Positions 1 through 8,424 of a stretch of DNA of 64,000 nt are shown piece after piece. This DNA comes from Candidatus Gastranaerophilales bacterium. Its GTDB lineage: Bacteria; Cyanobacteriota; Vampirovibrionia; Gastranaerophilales; Gastranaerophilaceae. Position 1 is the stretch's first letter. Every line of letters starts with the position of its first letter. The notes under the pieces were generated by a model, which ran no database searches, had not been told where the DNA came from, and saw nothing but the letters and a program-made list of their open reading frames with translations. The stretch is taken from NCBI GenBank assembly GCA_944324945.1, contig CALUYE010000001.1:372001-436000 (forward strand), written 5' to 3'. The position numbers were made by a program, and so were the translations under genes.

Positions 1-800
1 TTATTGAAGGTTATTTTTCCGTCCTGTTTTTCAAAAAGCGCCATGCCGTTTTCGCCGCGTGTCATTAAAACTTTTTTTAAATCGAGAGTTTCCAAAAGTT
101 CTTTGCCTGCTTTTAATAAATCATCGTCGTTTTTAATATAAAATCCGACCTGTTTTTCACTGTCGGGCTGATTGGGGGTTATGATATCCACCCCTTTGTA
201 TTTTTCCATGTCTTTTTGAATATCGGCTACAATTATTTTGTCGTGTTTTTTTGCTTCTTCAATGGCACAATTTATTACCCTTTGGGTTAGACAGCCAAGA
301 TGATAATCCGATAAAATTACTCCGTCATAGTCTTTTATTGCTTTTTTTATGTTTTCAATTATTTTATCTTCCGTATCTTTTTCAAGAGGAGTTTTTGTTT
401 GTCTGTCTATTCTTACGATTTGCTGGGTTATACTGTGGTTGCAGGAGCCTGAAATTCTTGTTTTTGTGGTTGTTTTTCTTGTTTTATCCATGACCATGAG
501 GCTTGTATCTATATTTTTTTCTTTAAGAATTCTCAATAACTCGCCGCCGTAATAGTCATCTCCGTATACTCCAATTGCACCTGCTTTTCCCGTATTTAAT
601 GTTGATACGTTATTGGCAGCGTTTGATGCAGCGCCTAGGATTTTTTTTGTATCATAATGTTCTAAAATAATAACCGGTGCTTCTCTTGAGATTCTTTCCG
701 TGTTGCCAAACACCATCTCGTCAAGCGCAAAATCTCCTATGATTAAGATTTTAGGCTGTGTTATTTTTTTAATTTTATTTATGATTTCTTCTTTTAGCAT
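1..800 (-). CDS. rfaE1: D-glycero-beta-D-manno-heptose-7-phosphate kinase-like PfkB sugar kinase (5' part)
   Basis: The reading frame is open from an ATG at 800 to the window edge, about 266 codons, so the C-terminus is outside. The start 'MLKEEIINKIKKITQPKILI' followed by IIGDFALDE and 'GAASNAANNVSTL' matches the N-terminal half of the HldE/RfaE1 ribokinase family, which phosphorylates heptose 7-phosphate for the lipopolysaccharide inner core. The later 'TRGENGMALFE' is the PfkB T-R-G-x-x-G segment; the catalytic GAGD motif would lie beyond the edge. A TGAGG ribosome site sits 5 nt before the ATG. Other PfkB kinases are possible, but the DE-VFG-RISREAP pattern is typical of heptose kinases. 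It supports a Gram-negative envelope with LPS. Confidence 0.8.
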   Translation of the reverse strand, partial: MLKEEIINKIKKITQPKILIIGDFALDEMVFGNTERISREAPVIILEHYDTKKILGAASNAANNVSTLNTGKAGAIGVYGDDYYGGELLRILKEKNIDTSLMVMDKTRKTTTKTRISGSCNHSITQQIVRIDRQTKTPLEKDTEDKIIENIKKAIKDYDGVILSDYHLGCLTQRVINCAIEEAKKHDKIIVADIQKDMEKYKGVDIITPNQPDSEKQVGFYIKNDDDLLKAGKELLETLDLKKVLMTRGENGMALFEKQDGKITFN

Positions 801-819
801 AAAGACCTCAGCAGTCTTT

Positions 820-828
820 ATTTTACCA
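820..828 (-). promoter_or_regulatory. Extended -10 promoter of the heptose kinase gene
   Basis: On the minus strand TGG-TAAAAT (TG-n-TAnAAT) lies 19 nt before the ATG at 800. The predicted start is near 813, giving a leader of about 13 nt that still holds the TGAGG site. No clear -35 box. Confidence 0.4.
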
Positions 829-997
829 TAAAAAAATAAATCGTTTCATTTTGTTAAAATAACTTCTTCTACACCATTTGAATGATATTAAACAATTAAT
901 GTTAAAGATTTTGGTTTTGTGGTACGACTACTAAAATGTAGAGAGAACTAAATTTTAAATACACACCATATAACTTTATTGTCATCCTTATTAGAAC

Positions 998-1030
998 CTA
1001 TTGTATACTATATATACAATAGTTTTTTTT
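998..1030 (+). terminator. Plus-strand hairpin with T8 tract, no known upstream gene
   Basis: A perfect 10-bp stem (998-1007 with 1013-1022, loop of 5) is followed by eight T residues at 1023-1030 on the plus strand. Both flanking genes are on the minus strand, so this intrinsic-terminator-like structure faces away from them. The 801-1077 gap otherwise shows only AT-rich sequence and the second hairpin at 1045-1066. Confidence 0.45.
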
Positions 1031-1044
1031 ATTTAAATAAATTA

Positions 1045-1066
1045 AAACAAGATATTAATCTTGTTT
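1045..1066 (-). terminator. Hairpin ending the atp operon
   Basis: A 9-bp perfect stem (1045-1053 with 1058-1066, loop of 4) lies 12 nt past the atpG stop. On the minus strand it is followed by TAATTTATTT, a weak U-rich tract, which suits a modest intrinsic terminator. Confidence 0.5.
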
Positions 1067-1077
1067 ATTTAAAAATC

Positions 1078-2046
1078 TTAATTAAGAGCGCCTGCGCCTG
1101 AGATTACTTCCGTTATTTCCTGTGTAATTTTTGCCTGACGCTCTTTATTGTATTCAATTGTAAGAGCTGATATCATATCCTGAGCGTTATTTGTTGCAGC
1201 ACTCATAGCCGTCATTCTTGAAGCAAGCTCACTTGCCTGTGCTTCAAGAAGAGCCTGATAGATGATATTTGTTATAAACATCGGAACAATTTTTGATAAA
1301 ACACTGTTTAAATCAGGCAAAAATTCACTCAAAGGCTCAACCTTATGAACATCATGCGAAACTTTAAGCTCGTCTGATAAATCTTTATTATGAAAGTTTT
1401 TTATCTCATCCGTGTTTGAAACGGCAGGTAACAGCTGCCATTTTTCAACACTGTATGTCATCATATTTTTATATCTTGTTGTTACAAGTTCAATTGAATC
1501 GATTTTTTCTTTTACATAATCATTTGCAAGCTGTGTTGCTAAAACATAAGCGGAGCTTGAATTTATACCGTCAAGGAGGCTTGTGTAGGTTTTTGCAATT
1601 TTAAAATCAAGAACGGATTGCGCATTTTTAATTGCGGGAATTGTTTTTTGTCCGACAAGATAAACTACAACCTCTTTATTTTCTTCTTTTAATTTTTTTA
1701 TTAAATTTAAGCTGAACCTTACGATATTTGCGTTATATGCTCCTGCAAGCCCTTTGTTTGATGAGACTATAACAACTCCTGTTTTTTTAATTTCTCTTCT
1801 TTCAAGCAAAGCAGGATAGTTATCTATATGTTCTTTTGTTCTGATTTTTTCACATTTGTTTTTTAAGGTTTCAAGATAAGTCCAATAGAACATTTTGGCT
1901 AATTCAAGAGTAAAAGGGCGGGATGATTTAACCGCGTATTCAGCTTTTTTAACTTTTGCCGCGGCAACCATCTTCATTGCTTTCGTAATTTTTTGCGTAT
2001 TTTTAATTGAATTTATTCTGTCTTTTATGTTTCTTAAATTAGCCAT
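1078..2046 (-). CDS. atpG: F0F1 ATP synthase subunit gamma
   Basis: The 322-residue protein is the central rotor shaft of F1. The N-terminal 'KNTQKITKAMKMVAAAKVKK' and C-terminal 'ASELASRMTAMSAATNN' / 'EYNKERQAKITQEITEV' helices are the hallmark coiled-coil of the family. It is longer than the E. coli protein (about 287 residues), partly because of extra residues after the N-terminal helix. I do not see a clear match to the redox/regulatory hairpin that photosynthetic cyanobacteria carry in the second half. It is the last gene of the operon, 14 nt after atpA, which is the cyanobacterial position. In cyanobacteria this gene is called atpC. A hairpin follows at 1045-1066. Confidence 0.96.
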   Translation of the reverse strand: MANLRNIKDRINSIKNTQKITKAMKMVAAAKVKKAEYAVKSSRPFTLELAKMFYWTYLETLKNKCEKIRTKEHIDNYPALLERREIKKTGVVIVSSNKGLAGAYNANIVRFSLNLIKKLKEENKEVVVYLVGQKTIPAIKNAQSVLDFKIAKTYTSLLDGINSSSAYVLATQLANDYVKEKIDSIELVTTRYKNMMTYSVEKWQLLPAVSNTDEIKNFHNKDLSDELKVSHDVHKVEPLSEFLPDLNSVLSKIVPMFITNIIYQALLEAQASELASRMTAMSAATNNAQDMISALTIEYNKERQAKITQEITEVISGAGALN

Positions 2047-2060
2047 TGTTTATTTCCCGT

Positions 2061-3584
2061 TTATGGTTTAAAGATGTTTTCTTTGAAATTTTTAATGTGT
2101 TTTATAAGTTCTTCTTTGTCTTCCTGTTCAAGTTTTGCGCCTTGGTTTAGTTTTTCTTCAAGAGCGGCACAGTTTGATTGGAAATATTCAAAGAACTGTT
2201 TTTTAAATTCCTGAATGTCTTTATTTTCAACATCGTTTATATAGCCTTCATTCCCGCAGAATAAAATAGCGACCTGTTGTGCAACTGATAAAGGACTGTA
2301 TTGAGGCTGAATCAGAATTTGCGTCAATTTTTCGCCCTTTAAAAGCTGTGCTTTTGTAGCAGGGTCTAAATCCGAAGCAAATTGGGCAAATGCTGCAAGT
2401 TCTCTATATTGGGCTAAATCCAAACGCAATTGACCTGCGACCTGTTTAATGCCTTTTGTTTGAGCGGCACCGCCTACACGTGAAACAGAAATACCTGCGT
2501 TAATTGCGGGTCTTTGACCTGAGTTAAACAGGTTTGATTCAAGGAATATTTGACCGTCCGTAATCGAAATTACGTTGGTTGGAATATAGGCTGAAACATC
2601 CCCTGCTTGCGTTTCGATAATGGGAAGGGCGGTAATTGAGCCTCCTCCTCTTTCATCGCTTAATTTGCAGGCACGTTCAAGCAATCTTGAATGTAAGTAA
2701 AATACATCCCCCGGGTATGCTTCACGTCCCGGCGGTCTTTTAAGCAATAAGCTCATTGCACGGTAGCTTTGAGCATGTTTTGTTAAATCGTCATATATGA
2801 TTAGAACATGACGACCTTGTTCCAAGAATTCTTCAGCTACGGCGCATCCTGCAAAGGGTGCTATATATTGCAAAGGTGCCGAGTTATCCGCAGTCGCGCT
2901 GACAATAATTGAATAATCCATTGCACCTTTTTCTTCAAGAGTTTTAGCAAGGTGCGCAACGGTTGAAGTTTTTTGTCCGATTGCAACATAAATACAAATA
3001 ACGTCTTTACCTTTTTGATTGATTATGGTATCTATTGCAATTGCGGTTTTACCTGTTTGTCTGTCTCCTATTATCAATTCCCTTTGTCCGCGTCCTATGG
3101 GAGTAAGGGCATCTATTGCGCTAAGACCTGTTTGTAGAGGTTCATGGACAGACTTTCTTTCGATAATTCCGGGTGCAATACGTTCAATCGGGCGGGTTTT
3201 GGTGGCTCTTAATTCGCCTTTGCCGTCTATCGGTATTCCCGTCGGATCTATTATTCTTCCTATTAATTCATCTCCAACGGGGATTGAAGCAATTCTGCCC
3301 GTTGCTCTTACTGTCATGCCTTCTTTTATTTGAGTGTAATTACCCAAAATTACAACCCCGACATTATCTTCTTCAAGGTTTAGGGTAATACCTAAAGTTT
3401 TATTTCCGTCATCAAATTCTACAAGTTCTGACGACATTACATTTTTAAGACCGTAAATACGTGAAATACCGTCTGAAATTTCAATTACCGAACCGACATT
3501 ATCGACTTCCAATTTTTGGTTGTAGTTTTCGATTTTGGATTTTATAATTTCGGTAATTTCCGAACTGTTTATTGTTGGTGACAT
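2061..3584 (-). CDS. atpA: F0F1 ATP synthase subunit alpha
   Basis: The 507-residue protein is the regulatory nucleotide-binding subunit of F1. The P-loop GDRQTGKT is at residues 173-180 and the alpha-specific '[20 protein letters not shown]' segment follows in the C-terminal half, with the conserved arginine that reaches the beta catalytic site. Length is normal for the family (about 500-513). It lies between atpH (21 nt) and atpG (14 nt) in one operon. The beta and epsilon genes are not in this window, as expected for the split atp1/atp2 arrangement of cyanobacteria. Confidence 0.98.
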   Translation of the reverse strand: MSPTINSSEITEIIKSKIENYNQKLEVDNVGSVIEISDGISRIYGLKNVMSSELVEFDDGNKTLGITLNLEEDNVGVVILGNYTQIKEGMTVRATGRIASIPVGDELIGRIIDPTGIPIDGKGELRATKTRPIERIAPGIIERKSVHEPLQTGLSAIDALTPIGRGQRELIIGDRQTGKTAIAIDTIINQKGKDVICIYVAIGQKTSTVAHLAKTLEEKGAMDYSIIVSATADNSAPLQYIAPFAGCAVAEEFLEQGRHVLIIYDDLTKHAQSYRAMSLLLKRPPGREAYPGDVFYLHSRLLERACKLSDERGGGSITALPIIETQAGDVSAYIPTNVISITDGQIFLESNLFNSGQRPAINAGISVSRVGGAAQTKGIKQVAGQLRLDLAQYRELAAFAQFASDLDPATKAQLLKGEKLTQILIQPQYSPLSVAQQVAILFCGNEGYINDVENKDIQEFKKQFFEYFQSNCAALEEKLNQGAKLEQEDKEELIKHIKNFKENIFKP

Positions 3585-3605
3585 ATTTTTTGCCTTCCTA
3601 TCATA

Positions 3606-4142
3606 TTACGCTTTTTTTAAATTATCGAATTTTGTTTTTAAACTTAAATCAATAACTTTGTCGTTTATTTTAATAACCAAACCGCCTAAAATATCTTCAT
3701 TTGTTTCGCAGGTTAGAATTATTTCTTTGTTTATTTTTTCAAATAATTTTTGTTTTATTCTTTCTTTTTCATCTTCGTTTAAATCAACAGCGCTTGTAAC
3801 GGTTACGGTTTGTTGATTTTTTAGAATTTGAGTGTCTTTTTTAAATACGTCATAAATTGTATTAAATATATTAAATCTGTTTTCATCAAGAAGAACATTT
3901 AAGAAGTTCAGAGTGTTTTTATTTATTTTATTTAAAAATATTTCTTCTAAAACTTCTTTTTTATCTTTTAGGGATACTTCAGGATGCGAGAAAAACATTT
4001 TAAAATCCGAATTTTCATTTATCAGATTATAAATTTCATCCATGTTTTGATTTATTTCATCAATATTATCTTTTGATGTTTCAAGAAGCGCTTGAGCGTA
4101 TCTTTTTGCTGTTTTCAAATTTTTTATATTTATGTTTTTCAT
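3606..4142 (-). CDS. atpH: F0F1 ATP synthase subunit delta
   Basis: The 178-residue protein is the peripheral-stalk cap that joins the b/b' dimer to the alpha crown. The N-terminal 'AKRYAQALLETSKDN' and the C-terminal 'ETNEDILGGLVIKINDKVID' match the OSCP/delta family, including the G-G-L-V-I-K-I motif that ends the family. The start ATG overlaps the stop of the b gene by 4 nt (ATGA type), which indicates translational coupling. Length is typical. Confidence 0.95.
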   Translation of the reverse strand: MKNINIKNLKTAKRYAQALLETSKDNIDEINQNMDEIYNLINENSDFKMFFSHPEVSLKDKKEVLEEIFLNKINKNTLNFLNVLLDENRFNIFNTIYDVFKKDTQILKNQQTVTVTSAVDLNEDEKERIKQKLFEKINKEIILTCETNEDILGGLVIKINDKVIDLSLKTKFDNLKKA

Positions 4143-4639
4143 AACAGCGCCCCTTCGATTTTATCGAGCTCATCAATTGATAAATTTATTAATTTTCGAT
4201 GAAGATTATCATTTAGCATTTTTTTGGTTTCTTTTTGTGCAATTTCAACACCGATTTGATAAATTTCATTGACGGTGTCGTTTTTTACGGTTTCTTTTTG
4301 AGAAAGAATTATTTTATCAAGTTGTTTTACAATTTCGTCGCACTGGATTTTTGTTTTTGCTTCGGTTTTTTCTTTTAAGTTTTGCGCATTTACTTTTGCA
4401 AGGGACATAATGTCGTTTTGTTGCACGGGCAAATCTTTAAGGGATTTTTTAGTGGCTTTATATTCGCTTATTGCGCTTTGCGCATCAGCGGAACTTTTTT
4501 CCACGCGTCCTTTAACATCCTGCGCCATTTTTTCGATTAAAGCGCCTAACTTGGCCTTTTTAAAAATCCAGGCAAGAGTTAAGACAACTATTATAAAATT
4601 TATTAAATTTGTTTGCAGAATTTGTTCAAACAAAGACAT
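4139..4639 (-). CDS. atpF: F0F1 ATP synthase subunit b
   Basis: The 166-residue protein has one N-terminal membrane segment (about residues 10-27, LINFIIVVLTLAWIFKK) and then a long charged coiled-coil, the b-subunit plan. It forms the peripheral stalk as a heterodimer with b', encoded just upstream. It overlaps atpH by 4 nt and starts 12 nt after the b' stop. Sequence identity within b subunits is low, so the call rests on topology and operon position, which are decisive here. Confidence 0.93.
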   Translation of the reverse strand: MSLFEQILQTNLINFIIVVLTLAWIFKKAKLGALIEKMAQDVKGRVEKSSADAQSAISEYKATKKSLKDLPVQQNDIMSLAKVNAQNLKEKTEAKTKIQCDEIVKQLDKIILSQKETVKNDTVNEIYQIGVEIAQKETKKMLNDNLHRKLINLSIDELDKIEGALL

Positions 4640-4651
4640 TTTTTTATCCTT

Positions 4652-5125
4652 TTATATATTTAAATGCGACTTTAAATCTTCATCGCTTACTGTTATGTTT
4701 GTGTTTTCGCCTGTTAGTTTTGAGATTACGGCATTTACAAAAACGGACATTTGAGTTTTTATTTCTTCTTTTGCCTGTTTTTGTTCTTTTAATAATTCCT
4801 CTTTATTTCTTGCGCTCTCATCTTTAACATATTGTTTTACTCTTTTAAGTTCAATATTGCTTTCTCGTTTTGCGCCCTCAAGAGTTTCCTTTAAAAGCTT
4901 TGAAGCATCTTCTTTTGTTTTTGCAAGGGTTTCATTTTTTTGTTCAATAAGGTTCTTTGTTTTTTCCTTTGATTCGTTTTTCATTTTTTCATTTTTTGAA
5001 TAAAACGATTGTCTTTCATCAAGGGTTTTGACAACGGGGTAAAACAATATGGCTTTCATAATAAACATAAATATTATAAAGCTTATTGCAACAAAAATAA
5101 ATGTTCCGTCTATTTGCATTAACAT
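4652..5125 (-). CDS. atpF: F0F1 ATP synthase subunit b' (second b-type subunit)
   Basis: The 157-residue protein begins 'MLMQIDGTFIFVAISFIIFM' with one membrane segment, then 'FYPVVKTLDERQ', a motif shared by b and b' subunits just after the membrane, and then a Lys/Glu-rich coiled-coil to the end. Two different consecutive b genes, with b' preceding b, are characteristic of cyanobacteria and other bacteria with heterodimeric stalks; in cyanobacteria this gene is named atpG. It lies 55 nt downstream of atpE. Confidence 0.92.
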   Translation of the reverse strand: MLMQIDGTFIFVAISFIIFMFIMKAILFYPVVKTLDERQSFYSKNEKMKNESKEKTKNLIEQKNETLAKTKEDASKLLKETLEGAKRESNIELKRVKQYVKDESARNKEELLKEQKQAKEEIKTQMSVFVNAVISKLTGENTNITVSDEDLKSHLNI

Positions 5126-5180
5126 ATTTGATATGCTCCGTTTTCTTTTTAAGCTTATAAATTATAAGCTTAAAAAGGAT

Positions 5181-5414
5181 TTATTTAATTACAAAACCGA
5201 TTAAGATTACAACCAATAGTGCATAAATTGCACAAGCTTCGATTAGACCGGCACCGATATAGAAGTATTTTGAAATTTGTCCTTCGGCTTCGGGTTGTCT
5301 TGCAATGCTTTCAATGATTGCTTTTGTTGCAAGTCCCAAACCGATACCCGGGCCTACTACGCCGAATCCGATTGCTAAACCCATTGCGATAAATTTTAAA
5401 ACAGATAAATCCAT
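5181..5414 (-). CDS. atpE: F0F1 ATP synthase subunit c (proton-type rotor ring)
   Basis: The 77-residue hairpin has two membrane helices and the family loop ARQPEAEG (residues 38-45). The ion-binding carboxylate is Glu59 in GLIEACAIY. Sodium-binding rings need a Gln in the first helix and a Ser/Thr after the Glu; here these positions are Leu26 (in GPGIGLG) and Ala60, so proton coupling is the better inference. The ring stoichiometry cannot be read from sequence. The gene has a good ribosome site (AAAGGAGAA) and lies 18 nt after atpB. Confidence 0.97.
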   Translation of the reverse strand: MDLSVLKFIAMGLAIGFGVVGPGIGLGLATKAIIESIARQPEAEGQISKYFYIGAGLIEACAIYALLVVILIGFVIK

Positions 5415-5432
5415 TGTTATTCTCCTTTTATA

Positions 5433-6236
5433 CTACTCGTGTTTTGCAACGGCTCCGCTTATGTATGCACTTGCTAAAAGCGTAAATACCAGAGCCTGTA
5501 TAAATGCTACAAATATTTCAAAAAACATTATAGGAAGCGGTAAAAGCGATCCTAAAAATAAACTTATATTATAAACCCAAGCAGAAGGCAGTATTCCTCC
5601 AAGGGTTGTTTGGCAAAACGCATCAATTGCCTGAGGACTTAAAAGAGAAGCAATTAATCCTCCTAAAACCAAAATTAAAATTTCACCCGCAAGTATGTTT
5701 GCAAAAAGACGGAGTGCCAATGTAAGAGGTCTTACAACATCTTCAAGCATATTAAAAGGGGTCATAAACCAGACAGGTTGGAAATAATGTTTAAAATATC
5801 CGATGCCTTTTCTTCTGACACCTGATGATATATAGTAAATTAAAACAATTATTGCTAAAGCAGCCGTTGTATTAATGTCGTTTGTAGGGGAAGCAAATTC
5901 AGCATGGAGTGATTTAATTGAAGGAATAAAATTTAAAAGTTTCCAGGGGATTTGACCTATTAAATTACCCGTTATTATAAATAAAAATAAAGCAATTAAA
6001 ATAGGCGTGTGGCGCTTTCCTTCTTCTCCCATGTCTTTTGTTAAAGACGAGAAAATTGAAACGATATTTTCAAATACAGCCTGCATTTTATTTGGAACAA
6101 GTTTCATATTACCGGTTGCAATAAGCGCAAAGACAATAATAATTGCCATTGTAATCCAAAGGGTAATAAGCGTATCCATGTGAACACTAAGCCCTAATAT
6201 GTTGACTATCCAATGCTGGCCTATATGAAAATCCAT
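5433..6236 (-). CDS. atpB: F0F1 ATP synthase subunit a
   Basis: The 267-residue multispanning protein carries the family motif 'RPLTLALRLFANILAGEIL', which holds the essential Arg facing the c ring, and a C-terminal 'EIFVAFIQALVFTLLASAYI' helix. It is the first gene of the seven-gene operon. No atpI gene precedes it, unlike in many cyanobacteria; the next gene upstream is divergent. The predicted promoter gives a short leader of about 13 nt. Confidence 0.97.
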   Translation of the reverse strand: MDFHIGQHWIVNILGLSVHMDTLITLWITMAIIIVFALIATGNMKLVPNKMQAVFENIVSIFSSLTKDMGEEGKRHTPILIALFLFIITGNLIGQIPWKLLNFIPSIKSLHAEFASPTNDINTTAALAIIVLIYYISSGVRRKGIGYFKHYFQPVWFMTPFNMLEDVVRPLTLALRLFANILAGEILILVLGGLIASLLSPQAIDAFCQTTLGGILPSAWVYNISLFLGSLLPLPIMFFEIFVAFIQALVFTLLASAYISGAVAKHE

Positions 6237-6255
6237 TTTTTCTCGCTTTATACAG

Positions 6256-6284
6256 AGTATGTCCGCATAATAATGTTAACTCAA
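6256..6284 (-). promoter_or_regulatory. Predicted sigma70-type promoter of the atp operon
   Basis: On the minus strand TTGAGT (6284-6279) and CATACT (6261-6256) are separated by 17 nt. Transcription would start near 6249, 13 nt before the atpB ATG, with GCGAG as a weak ribosome site. The rest of the divergent 6237-6424 gap is AT-rich with no other clear signal. Confidence 0.5.
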
Positions 6285-6424
6285 ATTATTTTATCATGCG
6301 CTAATTTATTTGTATGATATTTTTAAAAAAAATGCAATATTTTTGTATTAAAATCCCGATTAATATTTTAAAAGCATCCTTTTTGTAATAAAATTCAAAT
6401 ATAGTAATATTTAATGAGGCTTAA

Positions 6425-8344
6425 TTGAGGAGATTTTTTTTAATATTTATAATTTTATGTTTCATCTTGTGTATATATCAGGATGCAAAGGCTGATTGTG
6501 CGCCTGTTTATGATATAAATGCTTCGAAAAAAATCGCTTTTGGTAATTCAAAAAAAGACACTTCAAAAATTTATTACTACAAAGAAAATTCTCCCAAAGA
6601 AAAATCCATAATAGGTTCATCGGATAAAGAAACAAATATTATCGTTGTTGATAAAAAAAACAAAAGAAATAAAAAAGAAAAAGAAAGAAATATTGAAGTA
6701 AGCACGAGAAATGACAGAATAATTTCTCAATCAAGCATTAAAATAAGTGCAATTTATCCCGATGATCTTGCAAGCGTTACAAATAATTACCCCGGATACC
6801 GCGGAACAAACCAGCTTGTTGTATATAAAAGAGAATTCGGACACACCACAAACACAAACGAATTCGGCAAAGAAGCGGTTGTTGAAAACGGAATAGTAAC
6901 AAAATTAACAGGCGCAAATTCAATTATCCCCAAAAGAGGTTATGTAATTTCAGGGCATGGAAGCGCTAAAAAATGGATAAGCAATAATTTAAAAATCGGT
7001 ACCGAAGTTGAAATATTTGACGATACTCTAAATGCCTATACTACAATAGACAGCTATCGATATTACGCCAAGCATAAGATAGAACAGGTTGAAGACATTT
7101 TAATTTCAACAAAATCAGACTATGCTTCACGTGAAGATAAGTGTATTTATAATTATTTGAAAAAAGCAAAACAATTATATAAAAAATCTTTAAGAAATGC
7201 TTCAAATAATTCAATTGAATGTGCCAAAGAATCAATTAAAAATGCCACCATGGCATACCGCTACACGCTGCCTTATTTATCTGGTGAATTAAAAGGTGTC
7301 TGGATAAGACCAACCCAAAAAACTCCTTATGAAATAGCGCAAACTCTTGATGCCATTAAAAATACGGGAATTGATAACGTATTTTTAGAAACATATTACC
7401 ATGGAAGAACGATTTTTCCTTCAAATGTAATGAGGAAATACGGTTTTGAAGTGCAAAATCCGCAGTTTTCTTATGATGTCTTAGCTTCCTGGATTAAAGA
7501 GGCACACAAAAGAGGAATAAAGGTACATGTGTGGTTTCAGAGTTTTTATGTCGGGAATCTTTCTCCCGAGATTAACTCAAATTTAATTCTTGCCAAAAAA
7601 CCCGAGTGGATGAACCGTTCAAAGAAAAAAGCGGATTTTGAAGGATATGTTTCTCATCCTCAGGAACATAACGGCTATTTTTTAGACCCTGCAAATCCTG
7701 AAGTTATAACATTCCTTCTTGAATTAATAGATGAAATTGCAACAAGATACAGAGTTGACGGCTTTAATATTGATTATGTCAGATATCCCAATGTTTCAAA
7801 AGAAAATTTTAATAACCAATGGGGATATACAAAATATGCAAGAGAAGAATTTAAGCAAATTTATGGAGTTGATCCTGTTGAAATTTCTAAAAAAGACAGC
7901 CTTTGGGATGAATGGTGCCAATATAGAAGCGATAAAATAACGGATTATGTAATAAGAGTATCAAAATATTTAAAATACAGAAAAATTATGTTTTCTGCAG
8001 TTGTTTTCCCTGATTACAAAACAAGTCTTCAAACAAAATATCAGGATTGGACAAATTGGACGGATAAAAAATACACGGATGCCATAACTCCTTTAATTTT
8101 AACAAGTGATGATGAATTGGCTTATAACATGCTTGAAGAAATTAAGAAAAAAGCGGGTGAAGTTACGGTTTATCCGGGCCTTTTTGCAGGGTTTATCGAA
8201 GCGGATCCTGAGGATTTATTAAGGCAAATTCATATAATAAGAAAGTTAAAACTAAACGGCGTAATTCTTTTTGATTGGGCTCATTTGAATTCCGATTATC
8301 TTGAAGTTTTAAAAACCAGTGTATTTAAATCACAAAATTTCTAA
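6425..8344 (+). CDS. Secreted GHL10 (DUF187) glycosidase-like protein
   Basis: The 639-residue protein begins at a TTG codon, supported by a GAGG site 5 nt upstream; the nearby ATG at 6413 runs into a stop after four codons. Residues 1-23 form a signal peptide with cleavage after AKA. Residues about 30-290 have no motif I recognise. From 'GVWIRPTQKTPYEIAQTL' onward it follows the TIM-barrel DUF187/GHL10 family, with 'HKRGIKVHVWFQSFYVGN', 'FLDPANPEVITFLLELIDEI' and the signature 'VDGFNIDYVRYP'. Such proteins are common in cyanobacteria and are thought to act on envelope polysaccharides; the substrate is unknown. It may begin a plus-strand operon with the next two genes. Confidence 0.85.
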   Translation: MRRFFLIFIILCFILCIYQDAKADCAPVYDINASKKIAFGNSKKDTSKIYYYKENSPKEKSIIGSSDKETNIIVVDKKNKRNKKEKERNIEVSTRNDRIISQSSIKISAIYPDDLASVTNNYPGYRGTNQLVVYKREFGHTTNTNEFGKEAVVENGIVTKLTGANSIIPKRGYVISGHGSAKKWISNNLKIGTEVEIFDDTLNAYTTIDSYRYYAKHKIEQVEDILISTKSDYASREDKCIYNYLKKAKQLYKKSLRNASNNSIECAKESIKNATMAYRYTLPYLSGELKGVWIRPTQKTPYEIAQTLDAIKNTGIDNVFLETYYHGRTIFPSNVMRKYGFEVQNPQFSYDVLASWIKEAHKRGIKVHVWFQSFYVGNLSPEINSNLILAKKPEWMNRSKKKADFEGYVSHPQEHNGYFLDPANPEVITFLLELIDEIATRYRVDGFNIDYVRYPNVSKENFNNQWGYTKYAREEFKQIYGVDPVEISKKDSLWDEWCQYRSDKITDYVIRVSKYLKYRKIMFSAVVFPDYKTSLQTKYQDWTNWTDKKYTDAITPLILTSDDELAYNMLEEIKKKAGEVTVYPGLFAGFIEADPEDLLRQIHIIRKLKLNGVILFDWAHLNSDYLEVLKTSVFKSQNF

Positions 8345-8424
8345 AACATTCTTTACAATTTAGCCTAAACAGTTGATTTTTTGATATTATTTATTTTAGG
8401 AATTAAAGGAAAAATATTAAAATT

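Noticed and set aside
801-820. 7-bp hairpin over the ribosome site of the heptose kinase gene, as a translational switch
   Set aside because: The predicted transcription start (about 813) lies in the loop, so the 5' arm would not be transcribed.
5181-5414. Sodium-driven ATP synthase
   Set aside because: Leu26 replaces the Gln and Ala60 replaces the Ser/Thr that ligate sodium.
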